This document shows positions 16,624 to 28,800 of a stretch of 64,000 nucleotides of DNA, piece by piece (within the stretch, counting starts at the first letter, position 1; the number at the start of each line of letters is the position of its first letter). Below the pieces are notes generated by a model. It saw only the letters and a list, made by a program, of their open reading frames with translations. It had not been told where the DNA came from and searched no databases. Both the position numbers and the translations under genes were made by a program. The DNA is taken from positions 37,641-101,640 of the forward strand of contig CAZLVL010000010.1 in NCBI GenBank assembly GCA_964563155.1, written 5' to 3'. The stretch comes from DUPQ01 sp964563155. GTDB taxonomy: Bacteria > Bacillota > Clostridia > DUPQ01.

Positions 16624-17499
16624 ATGAAGAAAAAAATTATTCCAATTATTATAACACTTGCGATAAGTTTTGCCGCTATTATAGCCATTTCTTATTGGTG
16701 GCTTTCTGATGCCTGGTTTGCCCAAAACACCAGAGTAGTTGGAAATGGAATGGATTTAAAAACTGTTGTGCCTTTAAATATATATATTACAGCTGAACAA
16801 GATGAAGATTTATATAATAATTCTCAGATAGATAAAGAAGAATTGAATAATTACAATTTTACTGACCAGCATGAAGTAAGTCATGGTGAAGCTCTTTACC
16901 CTGCATCAACCCCTGATGGTTATACCTTTTGGTATGCCACTAAAGTTAAATCAGATGGAAGTGCAGAATTAGATAGCAATGACATAATGTTTAAAAAGGT
17001 TGATGGAACAAAAAAGACATCTTTTTACGTAGAAGAAGTACTGTATATGATTACTACCAGCCCAGTTCATGATGGCAAGACCTCTATAGATGTTTATTTA
17101 AAAAATCTTGATATAAAAAGCTTGGGTACAAACAATGAGTTGTATAAATCTGTTAGAATATCCATAAGTGCAATAGATGAAAATGAAGAAGTATATAGTG
17201 TAATATATCGTTATGCAGAAGATGACCAAGACACACAAGGAGATGCTTTTCCTGCAGAAAATGCTCTAGGCCAAATGGCCATAGATCCTTCTCTAATTAT
17301 GGGAGAGCACGACTTTGAAGATCCGGATAATTTTTCCTTAAAATTACCCCTTGCTCAAGACGACACTATATATGTTAAAGAAGTGATTATTCGTTTATGG
17401 TTTGAAGGAAATAATCCTCATGCTATCTATCCTTTTGCAGGTGGTGGCTTTGGGTTTGATATAGAGTTTGAAGTGCATGATTCACAAGCAGGTGATTAA
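16624..17499 (+). CDS. Exported single-pass surface protein with 'AWF' motif (SipW/TasA-associated type)
   Basis: 291 residues from the ATG at 16624, chosen because AGGAGG lies 7 bp upstream; a longer reading from TTG 16564 would run through the riboswitch terminator. One N-terminal membrane helix (KKKIIPIIITLAISFAAIIA) is followed by YWWLSDAWFAQNTRVVGNG. The AWF just outside the membrane resembles the cleavage region of SipW-dependent proteins such as TasA and camelysin. The rest is acidic and probably beta-rich, with no cysteine-rich region or LPXTG anchor. First gene of the riboswitch operon; the next gene begins at the adjacent base. I do not recognise a named family. It is likely a structural subunit or anchor of a surface polymer (inference). 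Confidence 0.75.
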   Translation: MKKKIIPIIITLAISFAAIIAISYWWLSDAWFAQNTRVVGNGMDLKTVVPLNIYITAEQDEDLYNNSQIDKEELNNYNFTDQHEVSHGEALYPASTPDGYTFWYATKVKSDGSAELDSNDIMFKKVDGTKKTSFYVEEVLYMITTSPVHDGKTSIDVYLKNLDIKSLGTNNELYKSVRISISAIDENEEVYSVIYRYAEDDQDTQGDAFPAENALGQMAIDPSLIMGEHDFEDPDNFSLKLPLAQDDTIYVKEVIIRLWFEGNNPHAIYPFAGGGFGFDIEFEVHDSQAGD

Positions 17500-18084
17500 A
17501 TGAGAAAAATGAGTAAAGCCGGAATTATATATTTGATTTTAGCCATCTTGTTTTCAATAACAGCAGTTATTGCTGGTATTCTCATGTTTACCTTTAATAA
17601 GGAATATGCTACACCAAAGTTTAAAAATTATATTTTAGTTAGTGTTAAAGAAAATGATCTCTTTCCTGCCATAGTAAAGGGTAGTGCCTTAGTTACAGAC
17701 TTGGGATATGGCCAGGTTAAGGTGGGAGATCATATAGTTTTACTCTCAAGAGATAGCAAGGGAGTTAGCTATAATATTAGGAAAGTATTAAAAGAAGAGG
17801 ATTCAACCTTTACTGTTGAAGGTACCCAAGGTAGAAATGCTTACTTTGTCTCCAAAAAAAGTGTGATTGGAGTGAGTAAGTTTCAGTTATATGGATTAGG
17901 AGCCTATTTAGAGGCTATAAGGACAAGGCTAGGCTTTATATTGCTTATTGTTTTACCTCTTGTTCTTATTATTATCATCCAAATAGTCAGAATGGCTTTA
18001 ATTATAAGTAGGGAGCGATTTGAAGAAAGGTTACTTTTATCACAAAACAAGGCTGAAAGACCCAATGAAGAAGAGGTGAGTTAA
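17500..18084 (+). CDS. SipW-like signal peptidase I homologue lacking catalytic residues
   Basis: 194 residues with the layout of ER-type (S26B) signal peptidases such as SipW: a membrane helix at about 8-32, an outside peptidase-like domain, and a C-terminal helix at about 145-169. The region that should carry the SxMxP-type catalytic serine reads ENDLFPAIVKGSALV, with Asp53 at the serine position. The box that should hold the catalytic His reads SYNIRKVLKEED, with no histidine. The downstream KVGDHIVLL box is intact. So the fold is recognisable but the Ser-His dyad seems lost. It may be a non-catalytic chaperone or scaffold for the AWF proteins. It abuts the first operon gene and is followed directly by the next. 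Confidence 0.72.
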   Translation: MRKMSKAGIIYLILAILFSITAVIAGILMFTFNKEYATPKFKNYILVSVKENDLFPAIVKGSALVTDLGYGQVKVGDHIVLLSRDSKGVSYNIRKVLKEEDSTFTVEGTQGRNAYFVSKKSVIGVSKFQLYGLGAYLEAIRTRLGFILLIVLPLVLIIIIQIVRMALIISRERFEERLLLSQNKAERPNEEEVS

Positions 18085-18873
18085 TTGTCAAGAGAAGCTT
18101 CTAAAAAGTTAATATTGACATTTTATATCCTTGTGGTGTTTGCACTCATTATCGTCCAATGGTTTAGTGCACCTTCAAAAGCCTGGTTTAAAGAAACTAG
18201 AACTACCTACTTGAGAGGAAACAGCATTTTCTCAGTGACCGAAGGGGAAGCTAATAACGTGGCCTCTTTTAAAAACAAGGATGATTTTGATGATGATCTT
18301 GAGTTTGATGAGATTATTGAAGGAGATTTTATACAAAAGTTTATACCTGGAGACGTCCTTTACTACACCTTTGTTATAAGTGATGTGGACATCAGTGGAG
18401 AAGGAAACCTATATAATTTAGAGCTAGATAGTATGGAAGTAGGAGTTTTGGATAATTCAGACATAGAAACAGCTATAGCCTTTGCCAGTAACCTTCGTAT
18501 AGAAGAAAATACTGTAATGGTGGCTATGCTAGAAAGAAAATATTCAGAAGAACTAGAGGATGTATACCTTCATGAACTTTTTTATAACCAACAAGGTAAA
18601 GCTTTCTATGGAGTAGATGAAGGTTTGGAAAATACTGAAGTAGACTATTTTTACAAGGAAGAAAATCCAGTGGAGTCTCCCTTAGTAGCAAATATGCTTT
18701 TAACCTTACCTCAAAACATGGAGTATCCTGAGGAAACAGATGAGACTGGAAAGGTAGATATATTGGTTTTAATACCAATTTGGTATATAGACACAGAAGT
18801 TAATCAAAATGATGAAATGAATAGCTTTATAGAAATAGCAGGCGCCTTATTTTACAAGGTAAGTGGAGATTAA
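18085..18873 (+). CDS. Exported single-pass surface protein with 'AWF' motif, second of operon
   Basis: 262 residues, starting at TTG directly after the previous stop, with AGAGGTGAG a few bases upstream. The N-terminal helix LILTFYILVVFALIIVQWF is followed by SAPSKAWFKETRTTYLRGN, the same membrane-AWF arrangement as its neighbours. The remainder is strongly acidic (many Asp and Glu, for example DDFDDDLEFDEIIEGD) and has no recognised domain. Placement in the c-di-GMP-controlled operon points to a cell-surface assembly role. Not recognised as a named family; could be a TasA-like minor subunit. Confidence 0.7.
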   Translation: MSREASKKLILTFYILVVFALIIVQWFSAPSKAWFKETRTTYLRGNSIFSVTEGEANNVASFKNKDDFDDDLEFDEIIEGDFIQKFIPGDVLYYTFVISDVDISGEGNLYNLELDSMEVGVLDNSDIETAIAFASNLRIEENTVMVAMLERKYSEELEDVYLHELFYNQQGKAFYGVDEGLENTEVDYFYKEENPVESPLVANMLLTLPQNMEYPEETDETGKVDILVLIPIWYIDTEVNQNDEMNSFIEIAGALFYKVSGD

Positions 18874-18893
18874 AAAAGGTAGGAGGTTAAATT

Positions 18894-19829
18894 ATGAGAT
18901 TTAGAATTAAAAATAGATTTAATAAGACTTTAATTCTTATGGCTTTAAGCATAATACTTTTAATAACCCTTCTTTTTACCATCTCCTATGCTTGGTTTTT
19001 CTTTCCCAATGCTCAAACTATTACAATTTATACAGATACAGATCATGAAATTGATGTGGAGTTATATACCTGGGATCAAGCAACAGAAAAATTTGTTAAA
19101 AGTCAGGCTGATGATGGACAGGTTGTAGCCTCCTCTCCAGAAGGTGCAACCTTTATTGAATGGGGTGGTGTCTTTTATCAGGCCTATGATATGGAAGACT
19201 ACTATATCTTAATATTAACCTATCCAGACAGCAACTTCACCAATGGCTATTTAGAGGCCAGTATAAGGATAGAATTATTGTCAGGCTTTAATCAAGATTT
19301 AGAAGCTAATACAAAGATTTTGTTTACCTCTATAGAGTATGCGGTTGGGTCCGATGCTGACCTTGACCCAGATGATCCAGCAGAGCAGAATAATATTATA
19401 AGTACCATGAGAAATGCCCAGTATACAGAATTGTTTTTAGGCGGTATTGATTATGATTATGACCAAGAAGGAATGGATGAAGATTTTATGGCTGATGATG
19501 AGCTTAGTATACTTTTTTCTGATTTAGATGAAGATCAATATGTCTATAGGACTCTAGAAGACGTTTCTAACAGGTTGGTAATATATATTAGAGTAAAAAG
19601 TGATGAAACACATATAGCCGAAAGTGTAGAGAATGTACAAGGTGGACTGCATGTTCTTCAAATGAAAACTGCAAATCTATATAGGTTTACCGCTAGTTTT
19701 AGAAGTGTACCCTATAAGCCTTTAGAAGAAGGAGATCTTGGTGGCTATCTAATAGATGGAGAAAAAAGAGAAAAAATGAATGCATACAATTTATATAATG
19801 ATTTACATAAAAAGAAAGGATTGTCATGA
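18894..19829 (+). CDS. Exported single-pass surface protein with 'YAWF' motif, third of operon
   Basis: 311 residues, preceded by AGGAGG. The N-terminal helix TLILMALSIILLITLLFTIS runs straight into YAWFFFPNAQTITIYT, the clearest match in this operon to the AWF region of SipW-dependent exported proteins. The outside part is acidic (DADLDPDDPAEQ, DYDYDQEGMDEDFMADDE) and contains a likely beta-sandwich. It overlaps the start of the giant gene by 4 bp (ATGA), so the two are translationally coupled, suggesting fixed stoichiometry or a direct partnership. No sortase motif. Confidence 0.72.
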   Translation: MRFRIKNRFNKTLILMALSIILLITLLFTISYAWFFFPNAQTITIYTDTDHEIDVELYTWDQATEKFVKSQADDGQVVASSPEGATFIEWGGVFYQAYDMEDYYILILTYPDSNFTNGYLEASIRIELLSGFNQDLEANTKILFTSIEYAVGSDADLDPDDPAEQNNIISTMRNAQYTELFLGGIDYDYDQEGMDEDFMADDELSILFSDLDEDQYVYRTLEDVSNRLVIYIRVKSDETHIAESVENVQGGLHVLQMKTANLYRFTASFRSVPYKPLEEGDLGGYLIDGEKREKMNAYNLYNDLHKKKGLS

Positions 19830-22800
19830 ATAAAAAGCGCAGTATTTTAATATTCACTATTATTTTAATAATATTGGCACTGGCATATGGTGTCTATGCT
19901 TACTATGAATATTACGGTAAATACAGTGCCATAGTTCATACAAATGGAACCATAAGGTTTGATGCCTTTGGTTATTTAGAAGAAGATTTCAGAGATATTG
20001 AGGATGATGGCTACGGAGTAAGTCCTGAAAACCCCTTCATAATTGACAATGAAATTCGTATGAATAACCTCATTGTACTAAACAATGAAGGATTCTTAGA
20101 AAGTGCAAAAACTGTTTATGGGACAGATAAGTTCTACTTTGCCCTAAATTTTGCAGATGAAGAAACCCCTCAAATTCTAGATTTAACAGGAATTACTCAA
20201 AGTTCAGTAGGAAACAATGATTATCCCTTTGTAGATAATCTTACAGGTCTTCTTTATTCTCACATAATAAATGATGATGAGTTTGTCTATTTAAGTGCTG
20301 GTGGTGAAGTTTCTATCAGCCATAAAGAAGGAATAGTTATAGTAAATGGTACAGCTACAGAGTTTCCAGGCCAAACCATAGAAGATGGAGATTATGTAAA
20401 AGTTCCTCATTTTTATAAGGATCTTATGTTAGATGACTGTATTGTAGATAGTGAAGGAAATGCCTACATATCTCTTGCTAAACTAGCTCCAGTTCCACAG
20501 ATTATTGCTAATGCCACAGTTAAAGTACCTGATGATCAAATTGATATAGGCTTTTTCTCCCATATAGGAAGAAAATATGGAAATCAGACCGACCAAGATG
20601 GCAATGTTTTAATGACCAAAGAAAATATTGTTGATAGATCTTATGTACATGACCTTATCCTTTATAACATTACAATAGAGGCTACAGAAGAAAGTCCAGG
20701 TTTGGTAAAAGCAGCACTTCAAGCTATTTGGGATTCTATTCTAGAAGCAATACCTGGCCACATCTTTGCTGATAAAGATGAGCAAACAGATGAGCGTCAT
20801 ATAGGGATTTTTGCAGGTCACATTGATGGATCAGTAAAGAATATAACTATTGGTGGAGAAACAATCATAAAAATTGATGCAAAAGATGTCAATGCCTATT
20901 CTCGTTTTACCACTGTAGGCTATATTGATGACTTAGCCCTCATAAACAATAGGCTATTTGCTGAACTCACACAAGAAGGAAGTGCAATGGGCTATTTGTC
21001 CGGAACACTTTTTGCAGATTCAATTTATGCCTTGGATGTAAATCCTGATGGAACTACAAAACTACTTAAAAATATTGATGGACAAGAGAGTGTTTGGAGT
21101 GGTGTTTACCCAGGAGAAAACTATTTCTCCCAAGGAATTTTCCGTTTTGCTCTTTCCAATGAAGACGATACCATAAGTTCTATCTGGAATGGAAAGGGTA
21201 TTGTTAAACTATTAAATGAAGAAGGATTTGAAGTAACAAAATCTGTTCTTTTTGCATCTAATGAATACAGATACAGTGAGACCCAACAAGAAGGTGGGGG
21301 CTTAATTTTAGAAGGAGCCTCTTCTAATGAAACAAGATATGGGGGAATTACTCCTCTTTCTGCATCTGGTAGCCTAATTGATAAGGGTAAATACGTAATA
21401 GTTGCCCTGCATCAAGGAAATTATTATGCTTTAAAAATTGTTGCAGATATAAATCAAGATGGCTCTATTTATCATAGGTTTGATACTTCATCTAAAATTG
21501 AAGTTACAGACTATATAAACGGCCAAGGCCAAGCTGGTATTTACAGCAGTGCAATTTGGGTAACCCATGAAGACACTGTTACACCCAGCTTTGAAAATGC
21601 TCGTTTTTCACCTGAATACTTAAACTTTGATCCAGGTATTTCACAAGTAGATTTAAATTTAGTACAAAACCAAGCCCTTGCTACTAACTTTAGATACAAT
21701 GTTAGAGAAAGTGAGTTTACTTACACAGTAAGCGTACAAGAAGGGGACGGCTTTGTAACCACAAAGTATTACTTGAACTTTAATCCTCTTACCTATGAGT
21801 TTTACTTCTCACAAAGCAATGATTCTGAAATTGAAATGTACCAAATTTCCAATGGTTTTTCCTTTGAATTGGTAGATTCTATTGACGATTTAACGGTTAA
21901 TGATGACTACATTATAGTTGCAAGACATAATCAACAAAACTATCTTTTAGGAGCAGGCACTACCTTAAGAGAAGACGGAGTATATGTAGTAGATGGTAGT
22001 TTTTCCTTTGATATGCCAATGCAGTCCTTTGATGGTATTTGGTCTTTGGCAGAATACCAGACCTATAAGGGTTTTGTATGGAGTGCTGCTAGTGTTTCTG
22101 GGGCCAGTGTGTCCTTTAGAGAAAAATTAAGTGCCTCTTTGTTATTAAGAAATAATGCTGGAGTTCTAGCTTTAGACGGTACAGGAAGCATTTGGACCTA
22201 TACTCAAAATCAAGGCCTTGATGGTGGAACCTTAACAAGTGGACAACGATATTTGGCTTTTGCTGGTCCAGCACAAAGCTCCACAGGCTATTATTTATCA
22301 AATTCACCTTATACCCTTTACATCTATAGATTGGTTCCAGATGATGAAGAACCTGATTATAACACTTACCAAGGTGCTTCTTTAGTTACCTCTGACAGCT
22401 CCATTGTCCAAGAAGGACAGTACATGATAGGTGTAGAAACTAACACTGGTTATGTAGCTATTACCATGACTGGCAACAATAATTTAGGCACTGCCAATAT
22501 AAGTGATTATGTAAATGGCATAGCAGACGAGATTGAATTAAATAAACTTACCGCTGGAGAAGCCAATGAAGGATATAAGTGGTTGGTAGAAACAAACTCT
22601 GCAAAACCAACCTTTAAAAATGCTAAATATACTGCTAGATATCTATCAAGAAATGGGGCAAATACTAGCCCAGAAGCATCTGCTGCATCAGAACAATGGA
22701 TGTATGATGCAATTTCTGGAAGATTTTATTATGAAAACAATCTCATAACCTATTACCTAGCATATAACAGAAATGGCAATAACTTTGTGGTTACTTCTGA

Positions 22801-25800
22801 TGAAGCTAATCCTGCTTATGACTATAAAATAAGGCTGTATAGGGTTACCTATGAGTACGAATATGCAAATATGAAGCCTGCACAGAATGTAGACTACTTA
22901 GTAGACTCAACAAGAGTAATTAACTGGATTTCTCTAAATAATCAACCTTTTAATGATACTGGTACAGGAAAATATTACTTCTTCTTGACAGAACCACTTT
23001 CAGAAATTGAAACTACAGCCCCTTACATTTTAGGATCTTATGGAACAGTAGACCAGTCTCCTGTAGAGTCAGTAAACTTGGCTCCATCCTCAACATATAA
23101 TGCTGGAACTCAGGTTTTTAAAACTACTACAGACCTAGCTGCCTATAGATGGCTTTTGTATACAAAACATCGTAATACAGGTACTAGCCAGAATCCAAAT
23201 TATCAACCCTTTCCTACTGGCTACCAGTTTGTAAATGACTTAACTAAAAAATATCTTGGAGCTTCTAATAACCCTAACTCTCGTAACCTGGTTATTGTTG
23301 AAAGATCAAATATTAACCGGAATAATACAAGCACTACCAACAGCCTAGAGTATAACGGTGATGGAGATTCACCAACTGGTTTTGGCTTATTCGGAGGTAA
23401 TGGTGGTAGAGATGGTGGTCCTTTTTATAGAACCAACAACCAAGGCCAATACATTGGTAACTCCCTATTTATAATGGGAAGAAAATATGACTTTGAATAC
23501 TTTATGTGGAAGACCCCTACACCAGGCGTTTTTGATTTGTCCTTACACAGAACTAATGCTGAAAAGCCTACAGGTTATTCCTACTCTTATGTATATGAAG
23601 CTACCAGCTATAAAATAAATGTTTTAATCTCAGAGATTGCAGAAGCTGGTGACAACTTAGAGCCAGACAGCCACTATATGATAACTGCTCTTGTAGAAGA
23701 GGATAATTTTGACACCTATTATGCCTTAAGTGCTGATTTTGATGAATTAAATAATAAGGTTATTAAGGGCGCAAATGTTACCTCTCAAGCTATTGCAATT
23801 AATAATAGTAATATTTTAGATGAATTTGGCAATATCATTGAAATAAGCAGTACCGACATGTTGATAATGGTTCCTAAAGAATCTGACTGGTATCAAGCAA
23901 GTAGTGAAAAAGAACTAAACTTCTATAGTGACCTTTTGTCTACAAATAGTGTAAAAGATTATTTAACTGAGTCTCAAGGAGAGGCTGATATAGAAAGTAT
24001 AAATGTTCAGTCTTCTACTGAGCCAAAAGATTGGTACTATGATGCCATATCTAAGTACATGTTTTTTATTGATAATAATGTTAAGTATTATCTAAAATAT
24101 TCAAAAGATACTGATCTTTTCACCCTTACTACCAATCAACAAGATGCTAGCCACATCTATATCTATAGATTTAAACCTACCTATGTAATGTCTCCTGTAA
24201 CCAATGCTCAAAACGATAGTTTGAAGTCTGGTGACTTTATTATTGCAGGAAGAGATGTTGGTGGTTACACAGCCTTTGGAATACATGATGATATGCTTTC
24301 CTTGACCGAAAGAAATATTACCGAGTATATAAAAGAGGTTTTAACAGAAACTGAGTATAAGGAAATAATAAACTATATTTGGAAGCAACAATATTATGAC
24401 TTTTCTGGGGCTACATATGATGGCAATGCTCAAACTCAATATCTTCAACCCTTCTCTTATCTAACCGGCGGTGGATTTACAGTTATATATAATGTATCCC
24501 AACGGGGTATGGACCTAGGAGCAGACCCCATGATTTGGAATATGAGCAATCCCAATGGTCTTTGGGCCTTGAGAAATGACAGGGTAAATGGAAGTATAGG
24601 AAGAAATGCAAGGGGTATTAGCTTTAGTAAAGAAGTTGGATACTTAAGAGTTAGTGACACTGGTGTTGGACCTGATAGATACCTAGCTGCAGGTGCTAAC
24701 TATTTTTATACCGGTTCAGGAAGCAATTTCTACTTAGTAGACTCTAATGGAGATATTGTGACACAACCTGTAGTTTCAAACACTTATATGGTTGTTGTAA
24801 GAGATGCTAGTGGAAACTTGGCTGCTGTTAAAAAAGAAGCAGGAAATACTGTAAGCCTCCAAGCTTACAGTACTTTAAAGAATAATCAAGATGCTCAATG
24901 GACCCTAGGTCAAAACAATTTAAGGTACACCTTAAGCAGACAAGGTACCTACTTAGTAACTAATGCAGCATCTGAAATAGTTGGACAATCTTCTATTGAT
25001 GGAGGATGGCAATTGGGTAATGGTGGTGAGTTATCATATACAACAAATCCTTATGTTCCCTATTCTACAGGAAATGGTAATGCAACTGGCTTTTCAAATA
25101 ATAGCAGTTATGCTGCTAGGGTGTACACATACCAAAGATCTAATAATATTACAACACTTACACCAACAACTTTAGCAACCATGGCAGGTTCTAACCGTGT
25201 GTTGGTTTTGATAAATTATGATACCAATACATACAAGGTTGTGCGTAATAGCAATAGGAGCACTTTAGCACTTCAAACATTGACAGGTGTGTCTGTAAGC
25301 AATAATGGAGTCATTACAACATCCAACTCCTTAAGTAATTATCCTTTTTATACTACAAACCTTAGTGGTAATGCAGTACGTTTTGGAAGTAGTCAGTATT
25401 CAAGGTACATTACAGAAAATGGTTCCTCTTTAACTTCTACTTCTACTTCCACAAAGTATTGGAATGCAGATACAGACGGGTATATATATTACTCTTCAGG
25501 TAATACATATACCCCCAAAGCAGACTATGCATATAATACAACTAATCAAGTTGGCTCTGCTATGGATGTACTATTTTACGAACATGATAATGGTAATTAC
25601 ACACTGGCTCAAAGTTTAGAAGATGGCAAAGATTATATCCTCTTAGTAAAAGATGACCACATCTACTATATCATTGGAATGCAAAATGGTGTTATTCGTA
25701 GAACCTTTATTGGAGAGGTGCTTGGAGCTGGATGGGAAGACAGCATTGACCCCAATTTACATCACATGAGAGCATCTATGGGAACTAATGCCTATAGGTT

Positions 25801-28800
25801 GAGATTTATTACTGATACAGGTTATCTGCACCAAAGTGGAGGCAATTTAACACGGTCAGTAAATCCATCTTCTGAATGGGGATATAGGTTTGATGGTCAA
25901 GGTGGTTCTATGTCCAGACTTTACACTGTAGGTAACTATAACATAAGTTCACAACAGTTATATGTAACAGGTAACAACTTTATTGGAGTTTCTTCTTCTA
26001 ATGCTGAAGTCACTGTATATAGAGTAACTGAAAATAATGGACAATACACCTTAACCTTACAAAGAGCTGCTTTAGCTAACAACAATGACTATATAATTGT
26101 TATATACCAAGATGGAGATTATTATGTAGTCAAAGACGCCAATCCCCATGTAATCGCCTACAAAATGGGCTGGGGAGTGTATCCTGAGGATATAACCCCT
26201 GATATGATATTCTCATTTAATAACAATAGATTGTCTAGAAATGGAAACTATTTAAGGGCAGATAATGATGGACTATATATGTCACCTTCTGCTGATGGTA
26301 GTTGGGCTCATACATACACTCAAGTAAACACTAATAGATTTACTGCTATAAACAATTCAACCACAAACTTAAATTTATTTAGACTGGATAAAAGTTCTCA
26401 GTTGGATGATGTTACAGATATTACTTCCATGCTTGCAGGTAAGGCTAAGGTAGCAGCGTCAATAAGTTTATTAGAATCTGGAGAATATTTAGTAGTTGCC
26501 CAAGTAGATTCTGACAATGATGGAGCAATAGACAAATATTATGCCTTATCTATGTTAGATATTTACAATGCCCATCCTATGGATGTTACAGAGCTTATGA
26601 AGTTGTCCTTGTCTGGACAAAGTGACTACATCACACTTTTCGATTTGAGTGTTTGGATCAATAAAGGAGACGATTTAAACTTGGTTTTGGATAATAAGGG
26701 CTTTGAAAGCGCATATTATCTAACAGGTTTAAGAGGAAACTACTCTGAAAGAGAACCAAAGATTGAATACATCCCAGATGAAAATCCACCAGATTTAACC
26801 AATTATACTTGGAGAATTTATAGCTTTGATATTTCAGGACAAATTGTCAACCTCATAGGTTATACCGACTCAACTGGAGGAATTGATGTTAACTACTACA
26901 TGTATTTTGATTATTCATCTTTGACCTTTAAACTTACTGATAACTACATGACAGCAGCAAATGTTCAGTCCTATGTAACTATTTACCAATTGGCTGCAAA
27001 ATCTGTCAACCAGCCAGTTTTCCGTTCCTTTGTAATTGATGTTGATTATGAAAGTGAAAGAATCTTATCTTATCCCATAAATAAGGTTGAGCTTCAAAGT
27101 GACTTCATACAGTATCAACAAATACAAGGTGAGCATGGAACCTTGACTGTAGGTGAATACTTAATTATGGCTATAAAGGGAAATAACTACTATGCCCTAG
27201 CACCTTTTTCCAACCAATACTCTTATGTAGATGTAAATCCATATTATAGTGGAAACTTTGTAATAGATGATAATAATAACTATAGTTTGTCCATTAATAG
27301 TGAGTATTTATGGAAACAAGTTAATGACCCAAGTACTGGCTTGAATTTTGAAAATAGGAGATTTGACGGCACATACCTGCTAAATTCAGACTCCGTATTT
27401 GTCTATGATTTCAATCAAAATCAATTGACTAATGGCCAATATTATTTACATTTTGATGTGTTAGAAGGATTCTCTTTAAAGACTTATCCATCAGACATTC
27501 CTATCACCATATACAACGTAGGAGAAACAGGAATCAACCTCGAGGCAGGACAAGGGGAATTAGCTTATACCTACTACACTCAGCCTTTAACTACTGTAGA
27601 TGGCTCAATAGACTTTTCAAAATTTAACTTTACCAAAATGTTAATGCCTGAATTGAAGAAATATGGAATGGGCTATGAAGGAGTACTAGGAAGTCAGCCT
27701 GGTTGGACCTTGTATGAAGCTAATGAAATCTTAGAAGAAGCCTATACATCTATCTTCTTGTCTGAAGGAGTTAAAAATTCAGACCAGTTTGACCAAATGT
27801 ATGATGAGTTTATAGGGGTAAGTCATAACACCTTCTATACAGATTCTGAAGGTGTAACAACACCTAGAGATATAGAATATTATGTACCCACCGGTATGTC
27901 CTCTTTTGTAATAGAAGAAGCAAGCCCAGAAGCTCCTGTATTTGTAAATGTAATTGTTTCTACAGAGTTTGATACATCAACAAATAATGAAGAATTTAAA
28001 CGTTATTTAGCCTTATGGAAGATGGGAAACATAGATCTGGAACAAGGGCTAGCAAGCGCTTTATTGGAAAACACAGATATGCCAGGGGACAAGCAAGGAG
28101 ATTTTGTACATACCTTCTTGGATAAAAGAATGAAACCCTATGCAGCAATTCCTCTTCCCAATAGATATGGAACTGAAGCATCTGGTGCTTCATATGCCAA
28201 GGTTGATGGCCTACCATATATTCTAAGCCATGCTCCATATCAAGAAGATTACTATGTTGCCCATACCTATGTGGTAGAAGAACCTGGTGTATATTATCTA
28301 GGCTCTACCTATGGCTCATATGCTATTACATATATCTCCATAGACAACAACCCATTAGCAGAAGAAGGAGAAGTTCAAGGAATGGGTTATGATACCGTAT
28401 TTACAATAGACTTTGCTTTTGGAGAGATAGATGATATGTCCATTGCATATGTTGGTTCAGATGAATGGTATCAAAGTAATATATATCCTCAGTTTATAAA
28501 GGGAAGTCCTGACAATCCTACAGACTATCTAATGATTAAGGTGAACAGGACCTTGATTGAAGATGATGAGGCTTCTAGTGTCAACTTCTATGCCTTCACA
28601 GACAGTGATACTGCTCCTAATGTTCAGTATGCCAATGACAACACTGTTACACAAAGAGTTACAAGAAAGGTGGACTTTAGGGTATACACTGACATCTTAG
28701 AGGTGGTACCAGAAGAAGAATTAGGCCCTGACAGCCTTTGGACTGCAAATGTAACCAACGGCATTATTAGCTTTAGTAAGAGCTATACCAATGACTTTGG

